Below are positions 31,923 through 40,629 of a stretch of DNA of 64,000 nucleotides, piece after piece. The stretch is taken from the NCBI RefSeq assembly GCF_030466405.1, contig NZ_JAGGJF010000006.1, positions 62,001 to 126,000 on the forward strand, in the 5' to 3' direction. Origin of the DNA: Pseudidiomarina terrestris. GTDB lineage: Bacteria; Pseudomonadota; Gammaproteobacteria; Enterobacterales; Alteromonadaceae. The translations under genes were made by a program, and so were the position numbers. Below the pieces are notes generated by a model. It made no database searches and was not told the DNA's origin. It saw only the letters and a list, made by a program, of their open reading frames with translations. Position 1 is the first letter of the stretch. Each line of letters begins with the position of its first letter.

Positions 31923-32549
31923 CTAACCCCAATAATACCAGGCAATGGTGGCCAGCACGGCTGCCATTAGCCAGGCCCAACCACTGGCATACAAGCGCGG
32001 CGCCTGCTCCAGCTTGCGTCTGCCATGCACCATAGACCCAAGCAGATTCTCACCGCGCAGACGGTAGACCAGAATAGCGACAACATGTACGCCAATAAAA
32101 GTGAGCAGTACGTTGAAGTTCAACTTATGAATATCCGTCAACTGGCTCTGGGTCTCACTGCTGACAAGACTCGCCAACGGACCGGAGAAAAAGATTTCGT
32201 CGGTGGCGAACAGTCCGGTTCCCAATTGCACAAAAATCAACGACCATAAAAGCAGCACGGCCCAACCACCGACAGGGTTATGGGTTTTGCCCGCTTGATA
32301 GTTGCCACTGCGCAGCTCTTTCAGGTGTTGCCAAAATGCACGGGGGCCTTTGACAAAGGTGGCGATGCGGGCGTTAGGGCTTCCGGCCACGCCCCACATC
32401 ATTCGCGCCAGCATTAAAGCGCCGACACCAATAGCAATACGCAAGTGCCACTCCATGTAGGCATTTTCAGCAGTCCACCACAAGCCGCCTATAGCTACGA
32501 CCAGTAACCAGTGATAACCACGTATAAAACTATCCCAGACCTTAACCAT
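31923..32549 (-). CDS. Cytochrome b561-family membrane protein
   Basis: A 208-residue di-haem cytochrome b of the b/b6 hydrogenase-subunit type. It has four to five hydrophobic segments, with histidines suitable as haem ligands in FIRGYHWLLV, THNPVGGWAVL and VLLTFIGVHVVAI. Proteins of this type often pass electrons from quinol to a periplasmic cytochrome c. The convergent cytochrome c' next to it is the obvious candidate acceptor. Confidence 0.88.
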   Translation of the reverse strand: MVKVWDSFIRGYHWLLVVAIGGLWWTAENAYMEWHLRIAIGVGALMLARMMWGVAGSPNARIATFVKGPRAFWQHLKELRSGNYQAGKTHNPVGGWAVLLLWSLIFVQLGTGLFATDEIFFSGPLASLVSSETQSQLTDIHKLNFNVLLTFIGVHVVAILVYRLRGENLLGSMVHGRRKLEQAPRLYASGWAWLMAAVLATIAWYYWG

Positions 32550-32626
32550 CCCAAAGCTCCGTTTGCGAATACCGTTTTTGCTGTTAGTTTGCTACTGTAA
32601 GAGACCTAGTCATTAAGGAGGTAGCC

Positions 32627-33010
32627 ATGACGACCAGCCAAGTTAATGTAGTCATTGTTGATGACGATATTATTTCACTCGAAGTGATGAAAGCAATGCT
32701 CGCGCACTTTCCGGACGCTAAGGTTAAAACAGCTCTAACCGGTCAGGAAGCTTTCGATTTAATTATCGAGCAGCGCCCCGACTTAGTCTTGCTGGATCAC
32801 GAGCTACCCGATTTTAACGGGGTCGAGCTGTATTGCAAAGTTCATGACCAGCTGGGTGATGCGACACCTGTCGCCGCCATGGTATCGGGTCACAAACCCG
32901 AACAATTTCAGGCCGAATGCGAAGCGGCAGGCATTAATAAGCTGCTACAAAAGCCGTTAGCGCCCAGCGACTTGACTGAGCTGATGCGCATCGCCGGCAC
33001 TGGCAAGTAA
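32627..33010 (+). CDS. Stand-alone response-regulator receiver domain
   Basis: A 127-residue CheY-like protein with acidic pocket DDD (12-14), phospho-acceptor Asp57 in LLDHELPD and conserved Lys109 in LLQKPLAP. There is no output domain, so it acts through protein contacts. No kinase is adjacent; the nearest is the hybrid kinase near 42.4 kb. A near-perfect Shine-Dalgarno AAGGAGGT precedes the ATG, suggesting strong translation. Its last 54 bp overlap the end of convergent tyrA. Confidence 0.92.
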   Translation: MTTSQVNVVIVDDDIISLEVMKAMLAHFPDAKVKTALTGQEAFDLIIEQRPDLVLLDHELPDFNGVELYCKVHDQLGDATPVAAMVSGHKPEQFQAECEAAGINKLLQKPLAPSDLTELMRIAGTGK

Positions 33011-34114
33011 TCGCTGACTATCTTCCAGAAATTTTTGCGAGAACTCGCCGAAGTAGGAGCTTACTTCGGCAAATTTTTCGACAAACCTCGATTTATCTCC
33101 AGCTTCCAGTGCAGCTAAGTACTCATCAAAGGTTTTGAGGTAACGCCGTAGCATGGCGAAATTCTCAGGATGAGCCAGAATAATATCAGCATACAAATCT
33201 GCATTTTGGGCAAACAAGCGCCCTACCATCATCAGTTCAAGCCGGTAAATCGGAGAGCTCAAATCAAGTAACTGCTGCAAGTCAGCGCGCTCCTCTGCCA
33301 GATGAGCGCCGTAAACAAAAGTTGAGAGGTGTCGCATCACCTGAATAAAGCCCATGGCTTCGTCATGACGCGCAGCGGTGGTCGTATAGAGTTGCGCCCC
33401 CCAACGGGCAAGCGTGTCCAGCAACCACTGATAGGCTTCAGGTTGGCGGCCTTCAGCAATTACGATAAGTTGTTTGGCGAGTGTTGCCACCTGTGGTCCA
33501 AACATCGGGTGCAAGCCAACAACGGGGCCGTTATGCTGCGCCAGCATGGCCTGCAAAGGCTTTTGTTTGACACTGGTGACATCGGCGAGAATACACTGCT
33601 CTGGTAATGTTGGCAGGTTAGCAATCACCTCCTCTGTTGCCGCTATGGGAACGCTTACCAGCACTAAATCTGCGGCATGGCAGTACTCTTCTGCGCGGTG
33701 CCAATCGCCTTGATCCAGACTATAGACTGTCGCCCCGGCTTCACGGAAGCGCTCGACAAACAACCTACCTAAAGCACCGTCACCACCGACCACCACAATG
33801 GTTCTTTGTTCCAGGTGTACGTCAGCCGCCTGTTGCTGGTGATAGGATTCGCGGATAATCCGTCGCAGCACATCTTCGATTAAATCCGGTGACAGCCCTA
33901 TTTTTTCGGCTTCTTCGCGTCTCGCTTCAAGCAATTTCGCCTCGCGCTCAGGCACATAAAGAGGCTGGCCCATGGCACGCTTGACCACACCCACTTCAGC
34001 AGCCAGCTGTTTACGCTGATAAAGCAGATTCAACAAAGCATTATCGGTCTCATCAATAGCTTCACGTAACTGCTGTAAACGTACCTCAGGGGTTGCTGTG
34101 GAAGGTTCAGACAC
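32957..34114 (-). CDS. tyrA: Bifunctional chorismate mutase / prephenate dehydrogenase
   Basis: A 385-residue T-protein of tyrosine synthesis. Residues 8-95 are an AroQ-type chorismate mutase (LLYQRKQLAAEVGVVK, VPEREAKLLEARR). A Rossmann dehydrogenase starts near 105 (TIVVVGGDGALGRLFVERF) and contains GLHPMFGP and HDEAMGFIQVMRHL. It starts with GTG preceded by AGGAG. The 3' end overlaps the receiver gene by 54 bp on the opposite strand. It is transcribed away from the rplS terminator region. Confidence 0.95.
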   Translation of the reverse strand: MSEPSTATPEVRLQQLREAIDETDNALLNLLYQRKQLAAEVGVVKRAMGQPLYVPEREAKLLEARREEAEKIGLSPDLIEDVLRRIIRESYHQQQAADVHLEQRTIVVVGGDGALGRLFVERFREAGATVYSLDQGDWHRAEEYCHAADLVLVSVPIAATEEVIANLPTLPEQCILADVTSVKQKPLQAMLAQHNGPVVGLHPMFGPQVATLAKQLIVIAEGRQPEAYQWLLDTLARWGAQLYTTTAARHDEAMGFIQVMRHLSTFVYGAHLAEERADLQQLLDLSSPIYRLELMMVGRLFAQNADLYADIILAHPENFAMLRRYLKTFDEYLAALEAGDKSRFVEKFAEVSSYFGEFSQKFLEDSQRLLASAGDAHQLSQVAGR

Positions 34115-34167
34115 GATAATGACTCCTAAATTAAGCGCATGCTCACATTGTGCCTGATTCTGGGCAT

Positions 34168-34195
34168 AAAAAAACCCGCCAGTGGCGGGTTTTTT
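34168..34195 (-). terminator. Intrinsic terminator of the rpsP-rimM-trmD-rplS operon
   Basis: ACCCGCC-AGT-GGCGGGT is flanked by an A-run and a T-run, 24 bp beyond the rplS stop on the minus strand. The symmetric tracts would also allow termination from the plus strand. Confidence 0.92.
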
Positions 34196-34218
34196 CAGTG
34201 CTTTCGTTAAGCCGGAGC

Positions 34219-34578
34219 TTAAGACAGCTTCTCGCGGATACGCGCAGATTTACCTGAACGCTCACGTAGATAGTAAAGCTTAGCACGACGTACCGCACCT
34301 TTACGCTTCACAACAATGCTGTCGATGATCGGGCTGTGTACCTGGAAAGTACGCTCAACGCCTTCACCGTTAGACACTTTACGAACCGTGAATGCAGAGT
34401 GCAAACCACGGTTACGCTTTGCGATAACCACGCCTTCAAATGCCTGAACACGCTCACGGTTACCTTCAACAACCTTAACATTAACGACCACTGTATCACC
34501 CGGAGCGTAGTCCGGAAGGTCTGATTTCATTTGTTCGTCTTCGATCGCTTTGATCAAATTGTGACTTACTTTTGCCAT
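34219..34578 (-). CDS. rplS: 50S ribosomal protein bL19
   Basis: A 119-residue ribosomal protein at the 30S-50S interface. Family-typical segments are [43 protein letters not shown] and [14 protein letters not shown]. It is the last gene of the conserved rpsP-rimM-trmD-rplS operon, 20 bp after trmD, and is followed by a strong terminator. Confidence 0.98.
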   Translation of the reverse strand: MAKVSHNLIKAIEDEQMKSDLPDYAPGDTVVVNVKVVEGNRERVQAFEGVVIAKRNRGLHSAFTVRKVSNGEGVERTFQVHSPIIDSIVVKRKGAVRRAKLYYLRERSGKSARIREKLS

Positions 34579-34598
34579 GTTAGCCTCACTTGCCTAGA

Positions 34599-35369
34599 TT
34601 AACTACCCGAATCAGATTCAGCTTGATACTGGTGAATAAATTCCTCCAGTAACGCCTGCTGCTCGTCAGTCAGAGCTAGGTTATTTAATAATTCTGGACG
34701 TCTTAGCCAGGTTCTACCGAGAGCCTGCTGCAGACGCCAGCGTCTAATTTGTTCGTGGTTACCACTCAGTAATACCGGTGGCACCGCCTCACCATCTAAA
34801 ACTTCAGGCCGTGTAAAGTGTGGACAATCGAGTAATCCAGCCGCAAAAGAATCTTCTGTTGCTGAGTCCTGATGACCGAGAACCCCCGGAATCAAGCGCG
34901 CCACACTGTCAATCATGACCATTGCGGGCAACTCGCCACCACTTAACACGTAATCTCCAATCGACCATTCTTCATCGACGTGGCGCATAATGACGCGCTC
35001 ATCAATGCCTTCATAGCGACCGGCGATTAGGATCAACTTGTCATTCTCAGCAAGCTCACGCACACCTTCATGATCAAGTTTGCGACCCTGAGGTGATAAA
35101 TAAATCACCTTGGTACTGGCTCCTAACTGTTGTTTGACAGCAGCAATCGCATCAGTGAGCGGTTGTACCATCATCAACATGCCAGGCCCACCGCCATAAG
35201 GGCGGTCATCTACGGTGCGATGCTTATCCTGAGTAAAATCGCGGGGATTGGTCAACGTTATGTCTAACAAACCATCGCGAACTGCTCTACCCGTAACACC
35301 GTTGTCGGAAATTGCCTGAAACATTTCAGGAAATAGCGTAATTACGCCAACCTGTAGTTTCGCAGCCAT
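34599..35369 (-). CDS. trmD: tRNA (guanine37-N1)-methyltransferase
   Basis: A 256-residue SPOUT methyltransferase that makes m1G37 and prevents +1 frameshifting. The knot region includes [26 protein letters not shown] and [18 protein letters not shown], with [12 protein letters not shown] near the start. The length matches E. coli (255). The start codon overlaps the rimM stop (TAATG), so translation is probably coupled. Confidence 0.98.
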   Translation of the reverse strand: MAAKLQVGVITLFPEMFQAISDNGVTGRAVRDGLLDITLTNPRDFTQDKHRTVDDRPYGGGPGMLMMVQPLTDAIAAVKQQLGASTKVIYLSPQGRKLDHEGVRELAENDKLILIAGRYEGIDERVIMRHVDEEWSIGDYVLSGGELPAMVMIDSVARLIPGVLGHQDSATEDSFAAGLLDCPHFTRPEVLDGEAVPPVLLSGNHEQIRRWRLQQALGRTWLRRPELLNNLALTDEQQALLEEFIHQYQAESDSGS

Positions 35370-35899
35370 TAAAAGTCCGACGGCCAGTCCACAACAATAC
35401 GTTTGTTTTCTTTGTCGACGTTCTGAATGTATTGACTCTGAATAAACGGAATCAAACGCTCAGAGCGACCAAACGCATCGTTACTATTCGCTTTCACCAC
35501 CATCACATCATTCGATGCTGTGGCCATCAACTGGTCAACGACTCCCATGTTATAACCGTCGGTGTTTACGACCGTCATACCAATCAAATCGCGCCAGTAA
35601 AACTCATCCGCTGGCAATTCGGGCAATTGCTCGGCGCTAATCACTATGTCGGCACCTGTAAACAAGTGCGCAGCATCGCGATCATCGACACCGGCTAATT
35701 TGGCGATCAGTCCTTTATTATGTCGACGCCATTCATCGACAGTAACGTCCCGCACTTGCCCTTGTTGACGAATTTGCCAAGGGTGATAATCAAATATGGC
35801 TTCAACGTCGTCCGTGTAACTTTGAACTTTAATCCAGCCTTTTACCCCGTACACCGCGCCTAACTGGCCAACGACAACGTATTCAGCAGGATGATTCAT
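35369..35899 (-). CDS. rimM: Ribosome maturation factor RimM
   Basis: A 176-residue 30S assembly factor that binds uS19. The N-terminal domain begins [22 protein letters not shown], and the PRC-barrel domain covers about 100-175 ([36 protein letters not shown]). It is second in the operon, 22 bp after rpsP, and its stop overlaps the trmD start. Confidence 0.97.
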   Translation of the reverse strand: MNHPAEYVVVGQLGAVYGVKGWIKVQSYTDDVEAIFDYHPWQIRQQGQVRDVTVDEWRRHNKGLIAKLAGVDDRDAAHLFTGADIVISAEQLPELPADEFYWRDLIGMTVVNTDGYNMGVVDQLMATASNDVMVVKANSNDAFGRSERLIPFIQSQYIQNVDKENKRIVVDWPSDF

Positions 35900-35921
35900 A
35901 GCTACCCTTCAAACCGTCAAA

Positions 35922-36170
35922 TTAAGCTGCGCTACGCGCATCTTTTAAAAGCTTAGAAACACGCTCAGATAAAGTTGCGCCGTTACCAACCCAGTGGTCA
36001 ACACGCTCTAAATCGACACGTAATTTCTCTTCCTGACCACGCGCTAGCGGGTTGAAGAAGCCTACATTTTCAATGAAACGACCGTCGCGGGCATTGCGAC
36101 TGTCGGTTACTACCATCTGGTAGAATGGACGCTTTTTAGCGCCGCCGCGTTGTAAACGAATGGTTACCAT
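35922..36170 (-). CDS. rpsP: 30S ribosomal protein bS16
   Basis: An 82-residue ribosomal protein starting [17 protein letters not shown], the standard bS16 N-terminus; length and GFFNPLA motif agree. It is first in its operon, preceded by a promoter at 36243-36270 and a GC-rich hairpin with a T-run in the leader. Confidence 0.98.
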   Translation of the reverse strand: MVTIRLQRGGAKKRPFYQMVVTDSRNARDGRFIENVGFFNPLARGQEEKLRVDLERVDHWVGNGATLSERVSKLLKDARSAA

Positions 36171-36209
36171 TACGTTCCTCGATACAGTTTTATAATGTTA
36201 AGTAAATAG

Positions 36210-36233
36210 AAAAACCTCCGACCGGGGTCGAAG
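36210..36233 (-). terminator. Hairpin plus T-run in the rpsP leader (attenuator or ffh terminator)
   Basis: On the minus strand CTTCGACC and GGTCGGAG pair (one G-T wobble), followed by G and five T. The element lies downstream of the rpsP promoter -10, so it would sit at the very 5' end of that transcript as well as ending ffh transcripts. The innermost pairs must open for a realistic loop. Confidence 0.5.
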
Positions 36234-36242
36234 AGCCCGGCA

Positions 36243-36270
36243 ATTCTACCGATTTTTCCGTCGAATGCAA
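36243..36270 (-). promoter_or_regulatory. Sigma-70-type promoter of the rpsP operon
   Basis: -35 TTGCAT (36265-36270) and -10 TAGAAT (36243-36248) on the minus strand with a 16-nt spacer. It lies immediately after the ffh stop and 73 bp before the rpsP ATG. Confidence 0.72.
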
Positions 36271-36277
36271 GTATTCT

Positions 36278-37651
36278 CTAGCGTTTAGGGAACATGCCTG
36301 GTGGCATTTTGCCACCCATTCCGCCCATGCTACGCATCATCTTAGCCATGCCGCCGCCTTTCATTTTCTTCATCATTTTTTGCATTTGCATAAACTGTTT
36401 GAGCAGCTTATTGACATCCTGCACCTGGGTTCCCGAACCGGCGGCGATGCGGCGTTTCCGTGAACCCTTGATCAAGTCTGGGAATTCTCTTTCTTTTGGC
36501 GTCATCGAGCTGATAATAGCTTCCATGCGCACCGTCATTTTGTCGTCGAGCTGACCTTTGACCTGAGAGCTCATCTTGCCCATTCCAGGCAGTTTATCCA
36601 TTAAGCCCATCATGCCGCCCATGTCGCGCATCTGCGCCAGCTGTTCGCGAAAGTCTTCGAGGGAAAACTTCCCTTCTTTCATGACTTTTTTCGCGACTTT
36701 TTCAGCTTTGGTACGATCGACTTTCTGTTCCAGTTCGTCGATCAACGACATCACATCGCCCATACCCAGTATGCGCGACGCAACACGTTCCGGATGGAAC
36801 GGCTCAAGTGCTGTGTTCTTCTCGCCCACCCCCAGGAATTTAATCGGCTTCCCGGTAATGTGACGGATTGATAACGCCGCACCACCACGCGCATCACCAT
36901 CGGTTTTGGTCAGTATGACACCGGTCAGGGGGAGTGCTTCATTAAAGGCTTTGGCCGTATTCGCGGCATCCTGGCCCGTCATCGCATCCACCACAAACAA
37001 GGTTTCGATCGGTTTGATGGCACTATGTAAGTCTTTGATCTCGGTCATCATGGCTTCGTCAATCGCCGTACGACCCGCGGTATCGACCAAAACCACATCG
37101 ATAAACTTCTTGCGCGCGTGGCTAATGGCAGCTTCAGCAATCGCCACAGGCTTCTGCTCAGTTGACGATGGGAAAAATTCCACCTCAACTTCTTGCGCCA
37201 ACGTCTCCAATTGCTTAATCGCTGCCGGACGATAAACGTCAGCCGACACCACTAATACTTTTTTCTTCTCGCGTTCCCGCAAATATCGAGCAAGTTTACC
37301 GACGCTGGTCGTCTTACCGGCACCCTGCAAGCCCGCCATTAAAATAACTGCTGGCGGCTGAGTTGCCAGGTTAAGTGGTACATTGCCCTCGCCCATGGCA
37401 TGCTCGAGTTCCTGCTGAACAATTTTCAGGAACACCTGGCCAGGCGTCAGGCTTTTATTCACTTCGGTGCCTACCGCGCGCTCTTTTACCCGCTTAATAA
37501 ACTCACGCACCACCGGCAAGGCAACATCGGCCTCCAGCAAGGCCATACGGACCTCGCGCAGCGTGTCTTTGATGTTGTCATCGGTAAGTCGGCCACGGCC
37601 GGTAATGTTTTTTAATGACTGCGACAGGCGGTCGCTTAAATTCTCAAACAT
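36278..37651 (-). CDS. ffh: Signal recognition particle protein Ffh
   Basis: A 457-residue SRP GTPase that targets inner-membrane proteins with 4.5S RNA and FtsY. It has an N domain (1-85), a G domain with GLQGAGKTT, VDTAGR, TKTDGDARGG and GVGE, and a methionine-rich M domain (about 300-457) whose signal-peptide groove ends in a run of Met/Lys/Gly. Length agrees with E. coli Ffh (453). It is upstream of rpsP and divergent from a YpjD-like gene, as in E. coli. Confidence 0.97.
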   Translation of the reverse strand: MFENLSDRLSQSLKNITGRGRLTDDNIKDTLREVRMALLEADVALPVVREFIKRVKERAVGTEVNKSLTPGQVFLKIVQQELEHAMGEGNVPLNLATQPPAVILMAGLQGAGKTTSVGKLARYLREREKKKVLVVSADVYRPAAIKQLETLAQEVEVEFFPSSTEQKPVAIAEAAISHARKKFIDVVLVDTAGRTAIDEAMMTEIKDLHSAIKPIETLFVVDAMTGQDAANTAKAFNEALPLTGVILTKTDGDARGGAALSIRHITGKPIKFLGVGEKNTALEPFHPERVASRILGMGDVMSLIDELEQKVDRTKAEKVAKKVMKEGKFSLEDFREQLAQMRDMGGMMGLMDKLPGMGKMSSQVKGQLDDKMTVRMEAIISSMTPKEREFPDLIKGSRKRRIAAGSGTQVQDVNKLLKQFMQMQKMMKKMKGGGMAKMMRSMGGMGGKMPPGMFPKR

Positions 37652-37806
37652 GGGATACTGTCCATCTACTGCTAGCTGACAATGATATTGCGCTGAGTAT
37701 ATCGTAATTCAAGCAAAGTTTCGCCATCCTATTGGGTTTCGTCACGACAATGCATATACTTGATGAACAATCTCAAGAAGTTAAAACTTAATTTGTGGGA
37801 ACCTTG

Positions 37807-38595
37807 ATGCTGATCCTTCTCCTTTTAACTCTGCTCCTCTACTGTGCCAGTGCCGGCGTTATGTGGCGTCAGCTAGCAACTGCTAAAGCGCCAAACACCC
37901 TGACCTGGGGCGTGGCAGTAGCTGCGGTGTTGAGTCACGGCATCTTGTTATGGAGTTACCTCGCCAGCGACGACTTTGACCATTTAAACGTTGCCAGTAG
38001 CTTAAGTGCGGTGGCGTTTTTATTAGCGTTGTTTGCGCTTTTTCGTGCGCACCGCAACAGTGGCCTGGTTCTACGTCCGGTCATCTATTTGTTTGCCGCG
38101 GTAAGCTGCATTATCTTGTGGCTGAGCCCAGCCAGCTGGGGGGCAAATATCGCCGAGAGCCATGGTCTGGTCATACATATCGTCCTGAGCCTGCTTGCCT
38201 ATGCCATCCTCATGTTAGCGACCTTGTATGCGGTACAGTTGCTTTACCTGACCTACCTGTTAAAAAACCACCGGATGAATGCGCTGTCAGGTTACCTGCC
38301 ACCACTCATGGTGGTGGAGAGCTACTTTTTTCGTTTACTGAGTACCGGCACCCTGTTACTTTTTATTGCCATTGGCAGCGGCTTTGTTTTCCTCAATGAT
38401 ATGTTCGCTCAGGGGCAGAGCCACAAAACTGTTTTGAGCTTAATTGCCGCAGCTATTTACTTGACGGTCGTCATCCTCCATGGTGTACAGCAAGTGCGCG
38501 GACGCAGCCTGGTAGTGGCAAGTGTGGTTGCCAGTATCATCTTAAGTCTGGGCTATTTCGGTAGTCGTTTCGTGCGCGATGTTTTGCTGAACTAA
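37807..38595 (+). CDS. CcsA/YpjD-like inner-membrane protein
   Basis: About 262 residues, nearly all hydrophobic, with roughly eight transmembrane helices. It belongs to the cytochrome c assembly (CcsA/HemX-like) family. A histidine-containing helix (GLVIHIVLSLLAYAILMLATLYAVQLLYL) and a second His in VVILHGVQQVRGR fit the family. Gene order ffh / ypjD / corB-like matches E. coli. GTG 37795 is an alternative start; ATG 37807 is preferred because GGGA lies 7 bases ahead. The biological role of YpjD is not established. Confidence 0.85.
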   Translation: MLILLLLTLLLYCASAGVMWRQLATAKAPNTLTWGVAVAAVLSHGILLWSYLASDDFDHLNVASSLSAVAFLLALFALFRAHRNSGLVLRPVIYLFAAVSCIILWLSPASWGANIAESHGLVIHIVLSLLAYAILMLATLYAVQLLYLTYLLKNHRMNALSGYLPPLMVVESYFFRLLSTGTLLLFIAIGSGFVFLNDMFAQGQSHKTVLSLIAAAIYLTVVILHGVQQVRGRSLVVASVVASIILSLGYFGSRFVRDVLLN

Positions 38596-38689
38596 AGGTC
38601 TTCCCGGGTAAGAAAACTCAATGCCAAACTTGACTTGTCAGCGCAGCTCATTAAATTAGGCATTCAAGTATCCAATATAGGTAAATTTC

Positions 38690-39991
38690 TTGGACGAAAT
38701 AGCCACGTCGACCCTGCTTATAATTCTGGGTCTCTTACTGTTTCTCTCGGCGTATTTTTCAGGTTCGGAAACTGGCATGATGTCAGTCAACCGCTATCGT
38801 TTGCGCCACCTCTCGCAACAAGACCATGCCGGCGCGAAACGTGTTCAGTATCTGCTCGACCGCCCTGATCGACTCATCGGCCTTATTCTGATCGGTAACA
38901 ACCTGGTCAACATTGCCGCCTCGGCGATAGCGACAGTACTGTGTATTCGTTGGTTTGGTGATGCAGGAATCGTTGTTGCGACCTTTGCGCTGACCCTGGT
39001 GGTGCTGATTTTCGCTGAAGTCACGCCTAAAACCATCGCAGCACTACATCCGGAACGGGTGGCCTTTCCAAGCTCGCTGATCCTGAAGCCTCTGCTGACC
39101 CTCATGTACCCTATTGTGGCCGCTGTGAACTTTATCACCAATGGCTTTATGCGCCTGCTGGGGATCAATCCGAATACCACTTTGGGCCATGATGCTCTAA
39201 GCTCCGAAGAATTGCGTACCGTGGTCAATGAAGCTCAGTCCATGATTCCGAGCAGCCACCAGGACATGCTGCTCAGTATTCTTGATCTGGAAAAAGTCAC
39301 CGTCGAAGACGTTATGATTCCCCGGGCGGAGATTAGCGGCATCGACGTCCAGGATGACATTAAGCTCATCATTAAACAGTTATCTCAGGCGCAGTACACC
39401 CGCTTGTTGCTCTATCGCAGCGAGATCGATGACGCTATTGGGTTTCTGCATGCCCGGGACATCATGCAGATTGTCACCAAAACCAGCGGCGATGCGGATA
39501 AAGCTGAATTGATACGGGCGGCGCGGGAGATCTATTACATTCCTGAAGGTACCCCGCTGAACGTACAGTTGCTCAAATTTCAGCATAACAAAGAGCGCAT
39601 TGGCCTGGTCGTCGATGAATACGGCGACATTCAGGGGCTGGTCACTTTAGAAGATATTCTGGAAGAAATTGTCGGAGACTTTACGACGAACATCGCCCCC
39701 ACTCCAAGTGAGTCGGTGAGTCCGCAGGAAGATGGGTCGCTTATTGTTGAAGGCACTGCCAACATCCGCGAACTCAATAAAGAGATGAACTGGGAGCTCC
39801 CCACCAGCGGTCCGAAAACCGTAAGCGGTCTGATCGTTGAATTACTGGGTGATATTCCGCAACATCCGCTGTGCCTGCGCATTGATGGTTACGCGTTGGA
39901 AGTCCTGGAATGCAGTGAGAGTATGGTAAAACAAATTCGATTCATTCCGAATGAATCGCGACATCTGGAACAGCAGAACCTCTTCAGTTAA
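38690..39991 (+). CDS. CNNM/CBS-domain transporter of the CorB (YfjD) type
   Basis: A 433-residue membrane protein. The N-terminal CNNM domain (about 1-190) starts MDEIATSTLLIILGL and contains SGSETGMMSVNRYRLRHL. A pair of CBS domains follows (about 205-330: DVMIPRAEISGI, GLVTLEDILEEIVGDF), then a C-terminal CorC_HlyC domain. Homologues export or regulate Mg2+/Co2+. TTG at 38690 is chosen because it aligns with the E. coli YfjD N-terminus. The Shine-Dalgarno (TAGG) is weak. It follows the ypjD-like gene on the same strand. Confidence 0.92.
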   Translation: MDEIATSTLLIILGLLLFLSAYFSGSETGMMSVNRYRLRHLSQQDHAGAKRVQYLLDRPDRLIGLILIGNNLVNIAASAIATVLCIRWFGDAGIVVATFALTLVVLIFAEVTPKTIAALHPERVAFPSSLILKPLLTLMYPIVAAVNFITNGFMRLLGINPNTTLGHDALSSEELRTVVNEAQSMIPSSHQDMLLSILDLEKVTVEDVMIPRAEISGIDVQDDIKLIIKQLSQAQYTRLLLYRSEIDDAIGFLHARDIMQIVTKTSGDADKAELIRAAREIYYIPEGTPLNVQLLKFQHNKERIGLVVDEYGDIQGLVTLEDILEEIVGDFTTNIAPTPSESVSPQEDGSLIVEGTANIRELNKEMNWELPTSGPKTVSGLIVELLGDIPQHPLCLRIDGYALEVLECSESMVKQIRFIPNESRHLEQQNLFS

Positions 39992-40010
39992 CTCAGAGCG
40001 TTCTGCTGTT
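39969..40010. terminator. 11-bp inverted repeat spanning convergent stops
   Basis: AACAGCAGAAC (39969-39979) and GTTCTGCTGTT (40000-40010) are perfect complements with a 20-nt loop. The left arm is inside the last codons of the CorB-like gene, and the right arm reaches the stop of the opposite lipoprotein gene. There is no T-run, so termination is uncertain; it may act as a 3'-end stabilising hairpin for both mRNAs. Confidence 0.4.
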
Positions 40011-40629
40011 AGCTAAAAAACATTCGCCAAAACCAGCCTTTCTGCAAATCATCTTCGCAGCTACGCAGTTGCGCGCCATAGGTCCCGGCGCGTTGCTTGA
40101 CCTTTTCGGCGGTGCGCATCAGCCACGCCTTAGAACGGTAGGTTTGACGCTTATAGCCGCCCCAACCTTCATGATAATTCAGGTATTGCCCGTATGCGTC
40201 CCATTTTGAGACGCCATTAATACGCTGACTTTTGTCGATAAACCAGCCCATAAAGTCGATGGCGTCGGCAAAGGAGTCCCGCGAAGCCCAGCTATTTCCG
40301 GTTTCGCGTTCGTAATCATCCCAGGTGGGGGTTTTTGCCTGGGAGTAACCGTAGGCACTACTGACCCGGCCCCAGGGAATAATCCACAATAAATAATCCC
40401 GCGGTGGCACTGCATCGTGCTTGAATGAGCTTTCCTGATACATCATTGCCATCGGCACCTGGATAGGTACGCCCCAACGCTCCTGCATGTCAGCAGCTGC
40501 ATCATACCAGTCACGTTTCTCATAGAAGATTTCGCACAAATCTTCCGGTTGTTCAGGCGGAGCTGAAGCACAGCCAGCCAATACAGCCAGCAGACAGCCG
40601 CTGACGATGGCTTTGACTTTCGCAGTCAT
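40009..40629 (-). CDS. Lipoprotein with a lytic-transglycosylase-like (SLT/lysozyme-fold) domain
   Basis: About 206 residues. The lipobox LAGC (Cys20) marks an envelope lipoprotein. The core has the look of a lysozyme-fold muramidase: a candidate catalytic Glu66 in MMYQESSFKHDA, a following SAYGYSQAKTPTW, and YLNYHEGWGGYKRQTY. It is therefore probably a small peptidoglycan lytic transglycosylase, with moderate certainty. The start at 40629 overlaps the gshA stop as ATGA; an in-frame start at 40641 is less likely. It is downstream of gshA on the same strand. Confidence 0.75.
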   Translation of the reverse strand: MTAKVKAIVSGCLLAVLAGCASAPPEQPEDLCEIFYEKRDWYDAAADMQERWGVPIQVPMAMMYQESSFKHDAVPPRDYLLWIIPWGRVSSAYGYSQAKTPTWDDYERETGNSWASRDSFADAIDFMGWFIDKSQRINGVSKWDAYGQYLNYHEGWGGYKRQTYRSKAWLMRTAEKVKQRAGTYGAQLRSCEDDLQKGWFWRMFFS

